A stretch of DNA of 64,000 nucleotides from Streptomyces peucetius (GCF_025854275.1 NZ_CP107567.1:6572001-6636000); one strand, 5' to 3'; positions 25,291 to 34,955 are shown, counted from the stretch's first letter. The notes: generated by a model from the letters alone, not told the origin. Translations and numbers: made by a program.

Positions 25291-26109
25291 GTGGGCGGGG
25301 CGGATCCGCTGCACGGAGCTGTCCCCTCCCCGCCCCTTCCCAAAACCGGGGGCTCCGCCCCCGGACCCCCGAACGGGGCTCTGCCCCGCGCCCGTACCGG
25401 GGCAGGCCCGGGGCCCCGGGCGGGGCTCTGCCCTCGGCCCCGTGGGGCCTACGCCCCGAGCGCCGGTAGAGGGCTGCCCCCGGGCCCCCGTGGGGGGCTC
25501 CGCCCTGGCCTCTATAGGGCTCTGCCCCAGCCTTGGACGGGGCTCTGCCTCGGCCCCCGAACGGGGCTCTGCCTCGGCCCCGAACGGGGTTCTGCCCCCG
25601 GCCATCGAACGGGGTTCTGCCCCGGCCCCGGTGGAGGGATTTGCGCCCAAGGCCCCCGAAGGGGGCTCCGCCCCCGGACCCCGTATCGGGGCAAGCCCCT
25701 GGCCCCGGACGGGCTCCGCCCTCGGGGCCTGGACGGGGTTCTGCCCCGTGCCCCGGGCAGGGTTCTGACCCGGCCATCGGACGGGGTTCCCCCGGCTCGG
25801 ACGGGGCTCCGCCCCAGGCCCCGTACCAGGGCGAGCCCCGGGCCCCGGTACTGCGCTTCGCGCGGTGGCCTCAAGCTCCCCCGGCCGGGCTGGATATGCC
25901 GCTGCGCGGCGCACCAGCCCGCCGGCGGGAGCGGGATCCACCCTCGCCGGCGTTTGAGGCGCGGGGGTGCGGGGGCGGAGCCCCCGGAATGCCGCGCGGA
26001 GCGCGGTGCCGGGGCCGGGGCGCAGCCCCGACCACCGCCCGAAGGGCGGACCGGGGGCCGGGGCTCGCCCCGGTTTCGGGAAGGGGCGGGGTGGGGAAAC
26101 GCACCGCCG
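25291..26109. repeat. GC-rich intergenic repeat element B, related to element A
   Basis: This lies between convergent genes and contains no credible coding sequence. Complementary arms CCCCGCCCCTTCCC (25328-25341) and GGGAAGGGGCGGGG (26078-26091) bound many degenerate 20-30 bp units of the GGGGCTCTGCCCC type. The core shares a segment with element A: GCGCTTCGCGCGGTGGCC (from 25853; 15365 in A), then an inverted repeat ending in CGCCGGCGTTTGAGGCGCGG. The same orientation as element A makes the two direct repeats about 10 kb apart. It probably also terminates both convergent operons. Confidence 0.8.
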
Positions 26110-27798
26110 TCAGCTCATGCGCAGCGCCAGGAAGAAGTCCAGCTTGTCCTCCAGGCGCGACAGGTCCCGGCCCGTCAGCTGTTCGATGCGGCCCACCCGG
26201 TACCGCAGCGTGTTCACGTGCAGATGCAGCCGGCTCGCGCACCTCGTCCAGGACCCGTCGCTGTCGAGGAACGCCTCCAGCGTGGGGATGAGTTCCGCCC
26301 GGTGGCGGCGGTCGTAGTCGCGCAGCGGGTCCAGCAGTCGCGCGGTGAAGGCGCGGCGCACGTCGTCCGGGACGAACGGCAGCAGCAGCACGTGCGACGC
26401 CAGTTCGTGGTGACCGGCGGCGCAGACGCGGCCCGGGCGGGCGGCGGCGACCCGGCGGGCGTGCCGGGCCTCCTCCAGCGCGCCGCGCAGGCCTTCCGCG
26501 GAGTGCACGGCCGCGCTGACGCCGAGTGTGAGGCGGCCGTCGTCGGCGAGGCCCGCGGCCAGCGGGGCGCGTACGGACTCCAGGAGCGCGTCGGCGTGCA
26601 GACCGGCGTCCGACGGAGGCGGGTCGTCGTCCAGGCCGCCGAGGCTCACCGCCGGCAGCGGCACCAGTGCGATCGCCTCGCCGCCGCTGTGGGCGACGGC
26701 GATCCGGTCCGTGGAGTCCGGCCCGGCCGCCGACGGGTCGACGAGGATCTCCTCGAGCAGGGACTGGGTGACCTGCCCGGTCTCGACGGCCGGGTCGTCG
26801 CCCCATTCGACCCGGGCGACGACGACCTGCCAGTGCGGCGCGCTGCCCAGCCCCGGCAGCAGCACCGGCGCGGCGACCCGCAGCCGCGCCGCGATCTCCG
26901 CGGGGGCCGCGCCGGTCTGGACGAGTTCCAGGACCTCCTGGGCGAGCCGCCGCCGTACCGTACGGGCCGCCTCGCGACGGTCCCGTTCGACGGCGATCAG
27001 CTGGGTGACGCCCTGCAGCAGGTCCAGCCGCGGGGCCGGCCAGTCCGCGGCGTCCGCCTCCACGGCAAGCAGCCAGTCGGACAGCACGCCCTCCCGCACA
27101 TCCCGTACGGCGGGCGCGGCGGGCCCCCGTCCGGTGTTACGGATCGGGAAGAGTGAGTACGTCACGCCTCGTGCGACGGCCCGGTGCGGGGCCCGCCGGC
27201 CGTGGCGCACGGCGGCCAGGTGTTCACCGGCGAGCGCCGCGCCGACCTCGGCCGGCAGTCCCTCGCCGGCGCCCGCGATCTGCCGCCCGGTGGGGGACAG
27301 CACCCAGGCGCGGAGGTCGAGGTCGGAGCCGAGCAGGTCCAGGACGGCGTCCGGTCCGCCGCCCGTGGGGCCGGACGTCATCAGCCGCCTGTGTCTGTCG
27401 ACGACGGCCGCGAGGTCACCCGCCCGTTCCCCGGAGACCTGCCGTACGACGTACTCGGTGATCGTCGCGAACGCAACGGACTCGTTCACAGCAAACAGTG
27501 GGAGCCGGTGGCGCAAACAGGCCTGGACCAGATCGTCGGGGACGTTTCCGAGCTCCGCCTCGCCGGCCGCGAGCCCGGCGACCTGGGCGCCCGAGAGGAT
27601 GCGGACGAACGGTTCGGAGTCCTCCGCGGTGCGCCGCCAGGCGAGCCCGGTGAGCACCAGTTCGCCGCCGGAGAGGTACCGACTGGGGTCGCGGAGGTCC
27701 GTGGTCATCACGCCCCGTACCCCGCGGTCGAGCTCGTCCTCGCCGCCGAGCAGCCGCAGCCCCAGCGCGTCGTTGTCCAGCAGTGCGCGCAGCCGCAT
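26110..27798 (-). CDS. PucR-family regulator, probable controller of purine catabolism
   Basis: I choose ATG at 27798 because MRLRALLDNDALGLRLLGGE is where PucR-family proteins normally begin; an upstream ATG at 27855 would add 19 atypical residues. The 562-residue product has an N-terminal PucR ligand domain (to about 125), a central linker/GGDEF-like CdaR region and a C-terminal PucR helix-turn-helix (LEAFLDSDGSWTRCASRLHLHVNTLRYRVGRIEQLTG). It is divergent from the xanthine dehydrogenase operon, and members sense purine breakdown intermediates, so control of that operon is the natural inference. Confidence 0.8.
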   Translation of the reverse strand: MRLRALLDNDALGLRLLGGEDELDRGVRGVMTTDLRDPSRYLSGGELVLTGLAWRRTAEDSEPFVRILSGAQVAGLAAGEAELGNVPDDLVQACLRHRLPLFAVNESVAFATITEYVVRQVSGERAGDLAAVVDRHRRLMTSGPTGGGPDAVLDLLGSDLDLRAWVLSPTGRQIAGAGEGLPAEVGAALAGEHLAAVRHGRRAPHRAVARGVTYSLFPIRNTGRGPAAPAVRDVREGVLSDWLLAVEADAADWPAPRLDLLQGVTQLIAVERDRREAARTVRRRLAQEVLELVQTGAAPAEIAARLRVAAPVLLPGLGSAPHWQVVVARVEWGDDPAVETGQVTQSLLEEILVDPSAAGPDSTDRIAVAHSGGEAIALVPLPAVSLGGLDDDPPPSDAGLHADALLESVRAPLAAGLADDGRLTLGVSAAVHSAEGLRGALEEARHARRVAAARPGRVCAAGHHELASHVLLLPFVPDDVRRAFTARLLDPLRDYDRRHRAELIPTLEAFLDSDGSWTRCASRLHLHVNTLRYRVGRIEQLTGRDLSRLEDKLDFFLALRMS

Positions 27799-27993
27799 GT
27801 CGTCGCCGCCGATCTGTCTCGTTGTTGCCGGTACTGGCCGAAGACCCGTGGCCATGGTTTCCAGGGGGAAACGGTGAGGTTGCTGATCTCCGCCTTTCGT
27901 TCGAATCTACAAGACGAGGGAGGCGACCAGCCAACTCCTTCGGTGTTTCGGTGACTGCACCGGCCGGATCGCGGCTTGTGTACTGGACCACAT

Positions 27994-28014
27994 CGCATGA
28001 ACAGCGCATGAACA
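27994..28014. promoter_or_regulatory. Direct repeat CGCATGAACA in the pucR-xdh divergent region
   Basis: Two identical 10-bp copies start 11 bp apart, so they face the same side of the helix, 68 bp before the first xanthine dehydrogenase gene. PucR-type or other dimeric regulators could bind here. No known consensus is matched. The 283-bp region shows no other clear element. Confidence 0.35.
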
Positions 28015-28081
28015 AGTCGAGGGCCGGTCGTCCAGGGCCCGTGGCGACGAACGGCCCCGATTGAGAAGAAGAGAGCCACCC

Positions 28082-28972
28082 ATGGACTTCCTTCGCCCCG
28101 CCAGCTGGGAAGAGGCGCTCGCCGCCAAGGCCGAGTACCCCACCGCTGTCCCCATAGCGGGTGGCACCGACGTCATGGTCGAGATCAACTTCGACCACCG
28201 TCGGCCGGAGTACCTCCTGGACCTGAACCGCATCGGTGAGCTCACCGAGTGGGAGGTGGCCGGCGAGAGCGTCCGGCTGGGTGCCTCCGTCTCCTACACC
28301 GCGATCATGCAGAACCTGCGCGCGGAACTGCCCGGTCTCGCGCTCGCCTCGCACACCGTCGCCTCCCCGCAGATCCGCAACCGCGGCGGTGTCGGCGGCA
28401 ACCTCGGCACCGCGTCCCCGGCCGGCGACGCCCACCCGGCGCTGCTCGCCGCGGGCGCCGAGGTCGAGGTGGAGTCGGTGCGCGGCTCGCGCATGATCCC
28501 CATCGACGCGTTCTACACGGGCGTCAAGCGCAACGCGCTCGCCGCCGACGAGCTCATCCGGGCGGTGCACATCAAGAAGGCCGACGGGCCGCAGCAGTAC
28601 TCCAAGGTGGGTACCCGCAATGCCATGGTCATCGCGGTATGCGCCTTCGGTCTCGCCCTGCACCCCAAGACCCGCACCGTGCGCACCGGTATCGGGTCCG
28701 CCGCGCCCACCCCGGTGCGGGCGAAGGCCGCGGAGGACTTCCTGAACGCCGCGCTGGAGGAAGGCGGATTCTGGGAGAGCGGGAAGATCATCACCCCGTC
28801 GGTCGCCAAGCAGTTCGCGCAGCTCGCCTCGGGCGCCTGCAACCCGATCGACGACGTGCGCGGCACGGCGAAGTACCGCCGCCACGCGGTCGGCATCATG
28901 GCCCGCCGCACGCTCGGCTGGACGTGGGAGCAGTACCGCGGCACCGCCCGCACGCTTGAAGGAGCTGCATGA
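28082..28972 (+). CDS. Xanthine dehydrogenase FAD-binding subunit
   Basis: A 296-residue protein, ATG at 28082 after AAGAGAG. The CoxM/XdhB fold is recognisable by VPIAGGTDVMVEINFDHRRPEYLLDLNRIGEL (FAD pyrophosphate loop), LASHTVASPQIRNRGGVGGNLGTASPAGDAHPALLAAGAEV (second FAD motif) and the C-terminal helical domain. It passes electrons from the iron-sulfur subunit to NAD or another acceptor. First gene of a tightly coupled FAD, 2Fe-2S and Mo operon; its stop overlaps the next start. Confidence 0.85.
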   Translation: MDFLRPASWEEALAAKAEYPTAVPIAGGTDVMVEINFDHRRPEYLLDLNRIGELTEWEVAGESVRLGASVSYTAIMQNLRAELPGLALASHTVASPQIRNRGGVGGNLGTASPAGDAHPALLAAGAEVEVESVRGSRMIPIDAFYTGVKRNALAADELIRAVHIKKADGPQQYSKVGTRNAMVIAVCAFGLALHPKTRTVRTGIGSAAPTPVRAKAAEDFLNAALEEGGFWESGKIITPSVAKQFAQLASGACNPIDDVRGTAKYRRHAVGIMARRTLGWTWEQYRGTARTLEGAA

Positions 28973-29562
28973 CCATGCGCGTCGATTTCACCGTCAACGG
29001 ACGCCGCCAGGAAGCGGACGACGTCTGGGAGGGCGAGAGCCTGCTGTACGTCCTGCGGGAGCGCCTCGGTCTGCCCGGCTCGAAGAACGCCTGTGAGCAG
29101 GGCGAGTGCGGTTCCTGCACGGTCAGGCTCGACGGCGTCCCCGTCTGTTCCTGTCTGGTCGCCGCCGGCCAGGTCGAGGGCCGCGAGGTCGTCACCGTCG
29201 AGGGACTGGCGGACTTCGCCAAGCAGCGTGAGTCCTGCGTGAGCAGTGGCGCCTGCGGCACCAGCCTCCAGGACGCGCAGAGCTGGAGCGCCCGGGGCAC
29301 CGACTCGCAGACCGGCGAGGGCACCGAGCTCTCCCCGATCCAGCAGGCCTTCATCGACGCGGGCGCCGTGCAGTGCGGTTTCTGCACCCCCGGCCTGCTG
29401 GTCGCCGCCGACGAGATGCTGGAGCACAATCCGTCGCCCTCGGACGAGGACATCCGCGAGGCCCTGTCCGGCAACCTCTGCCGCTGCACGGGTTACGAGA
29501 AGATCCTCGACGCCGTCCGCCTCGCGGCCGCCCGTCAGGAACGCAAGGAAGAGGCGGTCTGA
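28969..29562 (+). CDS. Xanthine dehydrogenase [2Fe-2S] subunit
   Basis: A 197-residue protein overlapping the previous stop (ATGA). Plant-type cluster: CEQGECGSCTVRLDGVPVCSC. Helical cluster domain: QCGFCTPG and LCRCTGYEKI. Between the two lies an unusual 30-35 residue insertion with two extra cysteines (RESCVSSGACGTSLQDAQSW), which makes it longer than the usual 160-residue CoxS-type subunit. The insertion recurs in actinobacterial purine-type enzymes as far as I recall. It carries electrons from molybdenum to FAD. Confidence 0.85.
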   Translation: MTMRVDFTVNGRRQEADDVWEGESLLYVLRERLGLPGSKNACEQGECGSCTVRLDGVPVCSCLVAAGQVEGREVVTVEGLADFAKQRESCVSSGACGTSLQDAQSWSARGTDSQTGEGTELSPIQQAFIDAGAVQCGFCTPGLLVAADEMLEHNPSPSDEDIREALSGNLCRCTGYEKILDAVRLAAARQERKEEAV

Positions 29563-29564
29563 CC

Positions 29565-31940
29565 ATGGCGACCACCGGCACACCCGCGAACCTCACCCAG
29601 AAGACCCGGGGCGGCATCGGCGAGTCCACGCTCCGTCCGGACGGCACTCTCAAGGTCACCGGCGAGTTCGCCTACTCCTCGGACATGTGGCACGAGGACA
29701 TGCTCTGGGGCCAGATCCTGCGCTCCACGGTCGCGCACGCCGAGATCGTCTCCATCGACACCTCACAGGCGCTCGCCCAGGCCGGCGTCCACGCGGTCCT
29801 CACCTACGACGACCTGCCGACCGAGATGAAGAACTACGGCCTGGAGATCCAGGACACCCCGGTCCTCGCCAACGGCGTCGTACGCCACCACGGCGAGCCC
29901 GTGGCCATTGTCGCCGCCGACCACCCGGAGACCGCGCGCCGCGCCGCCGCCAAGATCAAGGTCGAGTACAAGGAGCTGCCCGTCGTCACCGACGAGGCCT
30001 CCGCGACCGCGCCGGACGCGCCGCTGCTGCACCCCGGCCGCGACGACCACCACGCCGGCCATGTGCCGCACCCGAACATCGTGCACCGCCAGCCGATCGT
30101 GCGCGGCGACGCCGACGAGGCCGCGAAGCGCGCCGACGTCATCGTCTCCGGCGAGTACACCTTCGGCATGCAGGACCAGGCGTTCCTCGGCCCGGAGTCC
30201 GGCCTCGCCGTGCCCGCCGAGGACGGCGGTGTCGATCTGTACGTCGCCACCCAGTGGCTGCACTCGGACCTGCGCCAGATCGCGCCCGTTCTCGGCCTGC
30301 CCGAGGACAAGGTGAGGATGACGCTCTCCGGTGTCGGCGGCGCGTTCGGCGGCCGCGAGGACCTGTCGATGCAGATCCACGCCTGCCTGCTGGCGCTGCG
30401 CACCGGCAAGCCCGTCAAGATCGTCTACAACCGGTTCGAGTCCTTCTTCGGCCACGTCCACCGCCACCCGGCGAAGCTCTGGTACGAGCACGGCGCCACC
30501 CGCGACGGCAGGATCACGCACATGAAGTGCCGGATCGTGCTGGACGGCGGCGCCTACGCCTCCGCGTCCCCGGCCGTCGTCGGCAACGCCTCCTCCCTCT
30601 CCGTCGGCCCGTACGTCATCGACGACGTCGACATCGAGGCCATCGCCCTCTACACCAACAACCCGCCCTGCGGCGCCATGCGCGGCTTCGGCGCGGTCCA
30701 GGCGTGCTTCGCCTACGAGGCGCAGATGGACAAGCTGGCCAAGGCCCTCGACATGGACCCCGTCGAGCTCCGGCAGCTGAACGCGATGGAGCACGGCACG
30801 CTGCTGCCGACCGGCCAGCCGGTCGACTCGCCGGCCCCGGTGGCCGAGCTGCTGCGCCAGGTCAAGGCCCGCCCGCTGCCGCCCGAGCGTCAGTGGGAGT
30901 CCACCGAGGGGGCCGACGTCCGCGCCCTGCCCGGCGGCCTGTCCAACACCACGCACGGCGAAGGCGTCGTACGCGGTGTGGGCTACGCGGTCGGCATCAA
31001 GAACGTCGGCTTCTCCGAGGGCTTCGACGACTACTCCACCGCCAAGGTGCGCATGGAGGTCGTCGCGGGAGAGCCCGTCGCCACCGTGCACACCGCGATG
31101 GCGGAGGTCGGCCAGGGCGGTGTCACCGTCCACGCGCAGATCGCCCGCACCGAGCTGGGCGTCACCCAGGTCACCATCAGCCCGGCCGACACCCGCGTCG
31201 GCTCCGCCGGCTCCACGTCCGCCTCCCGGCAGACGTACGTCACCGGCGGCGCGGTGAAGAACTCCTGCGAGCTGGTCCGCGAGAAGGTCCTGGAGATCGG
31301 CCGCCGGAAGTTCGGTACGTACCACCCGGCGTGGGCCACCGCCGAGCTGCTGCTCGAGGGCGGCAAGGTCGTCACCGACGGCGGCGAGATCCTGGCCGAC
31401 CTGGTGGACGTGCTGGAGGGCGAGGCCGTCGAGATCGAGGCCGAGTGGCGCCACCGCCCGACGGAGGCGTTCGACCTCCGTACGGGACAGGGCAACGGCC
31501 ACGTCCAGTACTCGTTCGCCGCGCACCGCGCGGTCGTCGAGGTGGACACCGAGCTGGGTCTCGTGAAGGTCATCGAGCTTGCCTGCGCCCAGGACGTCGG
31601 CAAGGCCCTCAACCCGCTGTCCGTCATCGGCCAGATCCAGGGTGGCACCACCCAGGGCCTGGGCGTGGCGGTCATGGAGGAGATCATCGTCGACCCGAAG
31701 ACCGCGAAGGTCAGGAACCCGTCCTTCACGGACTACCTGATCCCCACCATCCTCGACACGCCGGCCATCCCGGTCGACGTGCTCGAACTCGCCGACGACC
31801 ACGCGCCCTACGGGCTGCGCGGCGTCGGCGAGGCCCCGACCCTGTCGTCCACCCCGGCCGTCCTCGCGGCGATCCGGAACGCGACGGGTCTGGAGCTCGA
31901 CAGGACGCCGGTGCGCCCCGAGCACCTCACCGGCACCTGA
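29565..31940 (+). CDS. Xanthine dehydrogenase molybdopterin-binding subunit
   Basis: A 791-residue protein, ATG at 29565, three bases after the previous gene. Motifs of the xanthine oxidase family: LSGVGGAFGGREDLSMQ (Moco binding), PPCGAMRGFGAVQACFAYE, AEVGQGGVTVHAQIA, GSAGSTSASRQTYVTGGAV and the catalytic loop LRGVGEAPTLSSTPAV with the base Glu756. It hydroxylates hypoxanthine and xanthine to urate in the cytoplasm. Purine specificity is inferred from the PucR, purine permease and XdhC neighbours, since CO and nicotinate enzymes share the fold. Confidence 0.85.
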   Translation: MATTGTPANLTQKTRGGIGESTLRPDGTLKVTGEFAYSSDMWHEDMLWGQILRSTVAHAEIVSIDTSQALAQAGVHAVLTYDDLPTEMKNYGLEIQDTPVLANGVVRHHGEPVAIVAADHPETARRAAAKIKVEYKELPVVTDEASATAPDAPLLHPGRDDHHAGHVPHPNIVHRQPIVRGDADEAAKRADVIVSGEYTFGMQDQAFLGPESGLAVPAEDGGVDLYVATQWLHSDLRQIAPVLGLPEDKVRMTLSGVGGAFGGREDLSMQIHACLLALRTGKPVKIVYNRFESFFGHVHRHPAKLWYEHGATRDGRITHMKCRIVLDGGAYASASPAVVGNASSLSVGPYVIDDVDIEAIALYTNNPPCGAMRGFGAVQACFAYEAQMDKLAKALDMDPVELRQLNAMEHGTLLPTGQPVDSPAPVAELLRQVKARPLPPERQWESTEGADVRALPGGLSNTTHGEGVVRGVGYAVGIKNVGFSEGFDDYSTAKVRMEVVAGEPVATVHTAMAEVGQGGVTVHAQIARTELGVTQVTISPADTRVGSAGSTSASRQTYVTGGAVKNSCELVREKVLEIGRRKFGTYHPAWATAELLLEGGKVVTDGGEILADLVDVLEGEAVEIEAEWRHRPTEAFDLRTGQGNGHVQYSFAAHRAVVEVDTELGLVKVIELACAQDVGKALNPLSVIGQIQGGTTQGLGVAVMEEIIVDPKTAKVRNPSFTDYLIPTILDTPAIPVDVLELADDHAPYGLRGVGEAPTLSSTPAVLAAIRNATGLELDRTPVRPEHLTGT

Positions 31941-32200
31941 CCCTTCCCCCCACTTCTCCGAGCGGTGTGCGCCATGCCTCCAAAGGAATCTCACGGTTCC
32001 CCGCCTGCCCGCACCGCCCGGAGAGAGCACCACCCGGCAGTACCCAGTACCACCGGGCACAACCCAGCAACACCAGCACCAGCACCACTCAGCGCAAGTC
32101 TCGGGCCGTCCCCCGGGTCGTGCAGCCAAGCAGCATCCCAAATCCCGCCGTCACCACATCCCCCGGCGGGTGTCCCTGTGAACCTTGGGAAGTAGGCACC
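31941..32200. other. Intergenic region before the purine permease, no gene seen
   Basis: A 260-bp stretch rich in CAGCACC/CCAGTACC short repeats and ending with GGGAAGTAGG, the likely ribosome site of the permease gene. I see no convincing terminator or promoter. Confidence 0.4.
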
Positions 32201-33682
32201 ATGACCCAGCAGTCCACTGAGCCGAGGACCACGGCGGAGTACGCCGGCGCGGGTACGCGCCAGCCCGCCGGCCGGTCCTGGCTCGACCGGTATTTCCACA
32301 TAACCAAGAGAGGCTCGACCGTCGGGCGGGAGGTGCGGGGCGGCATCACCACCTTCATGGCGATGGCGTACATCATCCTGCTCAACCCGGTGATCCTGTC
32401 GGTGCCCGACGCGGCCGGGAACAGGCTCGACGGTGATCAGCTGACCACCGCGACGGCGTTCGCCGCCGCCGCGACCACCATCGTGATGGGCCTCATCGGT
32501 AATGTGCCGCTCGCCCTGGCCGCGGGACTGAGCGTCTCCGCCGTCATGGCATTCCAGGTCGCGCCCGAGATGACCTGGGAAAACGCGATGGGCATGTGCG
32601 TCATCTACGGCGCCGTGATCGTCCTGCTCGTCGTCACCGGTCTCCGTGAACTGATCATGAACGCGATCCCGCTGGCGCTGAAGCACGCCATCACCATGGG
32701 GATCGGCCTGTTCGTCTGTCTCATCGGTCTGGTCCAGGCCGGATTCGTGACCTCCATGCCGGGCGAGGGCGGCATCGCCGGCGCCAAGCCCATCCAGCTC
32801 GGCACCAGCGACATGCTGACCGGCTGGCCGGTGCTCTGCTTCGCCGTCACCGTGCTCCTGATCTTCCTGCTCCAGGTCCGCAAGGTCCCTGGCGCGATCC
32901 TGATCGGCATCGTGGGCGGCACGGCCTTCGCCGCGCTCGTCCACCAGTTCGCCGGCCTCGACAAGGCGGCCTGGGGCGGCCTGAACGCGCCCGAGATCAC
33001 CGGCTCCATCGTCTCCAGCCCGGACTTCGGACTCTTCGGCGCCGTCTCCTTCGACGGGATCGGCAGCGTCGGCGGCATCACCGTCGGAGTCATCGTCTTC
33101 ACCCTGGTGCTGGCCGGCTTCTTCGACGCCATGGGCACCATCATCGGCATCGGACAGCAGGCGAACCTGGCCGACGACAAGGGCAAGATGCCCGGCCTCA
33201 ATCGCGCCCTCGCCATCGACGGCGCGGGCGGTGTGATGGGCGGTGTGGCCGGCGCCTCCGGCCAGACCGTGTTCGTCGAGTCGACCGCCGGCGTCGGCGA
33301 CGGCGCGCGTACCGGTCTCGCCTCGGTCGTCACCGGCCTCGCGTTCACGCTGTGCCTGTTCTTCACCCCGCTCGCCCAGGTCATCCCGACCCAGGTCGCG
33401 GCCGCCGCGCTCGTCGTCATCGGTTCGATGATGATGACCAACGCCAAGCACATCGACTGGAACGACTCGGCGACCGCCGTCCCGGTGTTCCTGACCACGG
33501 TGCTGATGCCGTTCACGTACTCCATCACCGCCGGCATCGCGGCCGGAGTCATCTCCCACGTGCTGATCAAGGCAGGCCAGGGCAAGGTGCGCGAGGTCGG
33601 CTGGCTGATGTGGGTCCTGTCCGTCGTCTTCCTCGCGTACTTCGCGCTGCACCCGATCGAGGGCTGGCTCGGAGTCAAGTAG
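32201..33682 (+). CDS. AzgA-like (NCS2) purine permease
   Basis: A 493-residue protein, ATG at 32201. About 12 hydrophobic segments and AzgA/PbuG-type motifs: REVRGGITTFMAMAYIILLNPVILS, the substrate-site helix FFDAMGTIIGIGQQANL, GASGQTVFVESTAGVGDGARTGLASVVTG, and the terminal GWLMWVLSVVFLAYFALHPIEGWLG. Such proton symporters take up hypoxanthine, guanine or adenine. Placed between xanthine dehydrogenase and its maturation factor, it should supply that pathway with substrate. Confidence 0.85.
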   Translation: MTQQSTEPRTTAEYAGAGTRQPAGRSWLDRYFHITKRGSTVGREVRGGITTFMAMAYIILLNPVILSVPDAAGNRLDGDQLTTATAFAAAATTIVMGLIGNVPLALAAGLSVSAVMAFQVAPEMTWENAMGMCVIYGAVIVLLVVTGLRELIMNAIPLALKHAITMGIGLFVCLIGLVQAGFVTSMPGEGGIAGAKPIQLGTSDMLTGWPVLCFAVTVLLIFLLQVRKVPGAILIGIVGGTAFAALVHQFAGLDKAAWGGLNAPEITGSIVSSPDFGLFGAVSFDGIGSVGGITVGVIVFTLVLAGFFDAMGTIIGIGQQANLADDKGKMPGLNRALAIDGAGGVMGGVAGASGQTVFVESTAGVGDGARTGLASVVTGLAFTLCLFFTPLAQVIPTQVAAAALVVIGSMMMTNAKHIDWNDSATAVPVFLTTVLMPFTYSITAGIAAGVISHVLIKAGQGKVREVGWLMWVLSVVFLAYFALHPIEGWLGVK

Positions 33683-33715
33683 CCCGCCACCGCACGACAC
33701 CCGAAGGAGACCGAC

Positions 33716-34867
33716 ATGCTGGACATCGCCGAAGAGCTGAACCGGTGGGTCGAGCAGGGCCGCAGCTTCGCCGTCGCCACCGTCGTGGCCGTCGGCGGCA
33801 GCGCTCCGCGGCAGCCGGGCGCCGCCCTCGCCGTCGACAGCGACGGCACGGCGATCGGCTCGGTCTCCGGAGGGTGCGTGGAGGGCGCCGTCTACGAGCT
33901 GTGCCGGCAGGCACTCGAGGACCGCGCCAGTGCCCTGGAGAGCTTCGGCTACAGCGACGAGGACGCCTTCGCCGTGGGTCTGACCTGCGGCGGCGTCATC
34001 GACATCCTCGTCACCCCCGTGCACGCCGACGCCCCCGCCAGGGAGGTGTTCGCCGCCGCGCTGGCCACCGCGGCCCGTGGGGAGGCGGCGGCGGTCGCGC
34101 GGATCACCGACGGGCCCGCCGACCTCGCGGGCCGCGCCCTGCTGGTACGGCCGGGCGGCACGTACGAGGGCACCCTCGGCGGCCATCCGGAACTGGACCG
34201 AACGGCGGCCTCCGAGGCCGCGGCCATGCTCGACGCCGGACGCACCGGGACCGTCGTCATCGGCGAGGACGGCTCCCGCTGCGGCCGGCCGCTGACACTG
34301 CTCGTCGAGTCGAGCGTTCCCGCACCGCGCATGATCGTCTTCGGTGCGATCGACTTCGCCGCCGCGCTGGTACGTGTCGGCAAGTTCCTCGGCTACCACG
34401 TCACCGTCTGCGACGCGCGGCCCGTCTTCGCGACCGCGAGCCGCTTCCCGGACGCGGACGAGATCGTCGTCGAATGGCCGCACCGCTATCTGGAGTCGAC
34501 CGGGGTCGACGGCCGTACGGTGCTCTGCGTACTGACCCACGACGCCAAGTTCGACGTGCCGCTGCTGGAACTGGCGCTGAAGCTGCCTGTCGCCTACGTG
34601 GGCGCGATGGGCTCCCGCCGCACCCACGAGGACCGCAACAGACGGCTGCGCGAGGTCGGCGTCACCGAACTCGAACTGGCCCGGCTGCGCTCGCCGATCG
34701 GTCTGGACCTCGGCGCCCGTACGCCGGAGGAGACGGCCCTGGCCATCGGCGCGGAGATCGTCGCCAACCGCCGCGGCGGCAGCGGAGTCTCCCTGACCGG
34801 CGCGCACACCCCGATCCACCACGACGGGCGGGACACCCCGGGGGGCCGCATCGGCTCGGTGGCCTAA
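33716..34867 (+). CDS. xdhC: XdhC/CoxI-family molybdenum cofactor maturation factor
   Basis: A 383-residue protein with a strong site (GAAGGAGACCGAC before the ATG). XdhC N-domain: SFAVATVVAVGGSAPRQPGAALAVDSDGTAIGSVSGGCVEGAVYE and GLTCGGVIDILVTP. The C-terminal Rossmann domain follows: APRMIVFGAIDFAAALVRVGKFLGYHVTVCDAR, VLCVLTHDAKFDVPLL and AYVGAMGSRRTHEDR. XdhC binds the molybdenum cofactor, promotes its sulfuration and inserts it into xanthine dehydrogenase. The neighbouring enzyme genes make the partner obvious. Confidence 0.9.
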   Translation: MLDIAEELNRWVEQGRSFAVATVVAVGGSAPRQPGAALAVDSDGTAIGSVSGGCVEGAVYELCRQALEDRASALESFGYSDEDAFAVGLTCGGVIDILVTPVHADAPAREVFAAALATAARGEAAAVARITDGPADLAGRALLVRPGGTYEGTLGGHPELDRTAASEAAAMLDAGRTGTVVIGEDGSRCGRPLTLLVESSVPAPRMIVFGAIDFAAALVRVGKFLGYHVTVCDARPVFATASRFPDADEIVVEWPHRYLESTGVDGRTVLCVLTHDAKFDVPLLELALKLPVAYVGAMGSRRTHEDRNRRLREVGVTELELARLRSPIGLDLGARTPEETALAIGAEIVANRRGGSGVSLTGAHTPIHHDGRDTPGGRIGSVA

Positions 34868-34925
34868 GACCTCTGTGGCATCGTCCGGCCGTGCCGCATC
34901 TGCCATGGAGGAACGGCTGAGCATG

Positions 34926-34955
34926 CTGTACCTGCGAACCGAAGCGTTCTAGAGT
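34926..34955 (+). promoter_or_regulatory. Candidate leaderless promoter of the molybdate sensor gene
   Basis: TAGAGT at 34950-34955 fits the -10 consensus, with a weak CTGTAC 18 bp upstream. The start point would fall at or next to the ATG at 34963, giving a leaderless mRNA. No ribosome site precedes that ATG. Confidence 0.45.

Noticed and set aside
25291..26109. Long open frames within element B read as secreted repeat proteins
   Set aside because: The frames persist only because the DNA is GC-rich and repeated; they have no start signal and all three frames give Pro/Gly/Arg repeats.
29763..34924. Very long minus-strand frames across xdh, azgA and xdhC
   Set aside because: All lie opposite genes with unmistakable catalytic motifs and consist of Asp/Gly/His/Val shadows.
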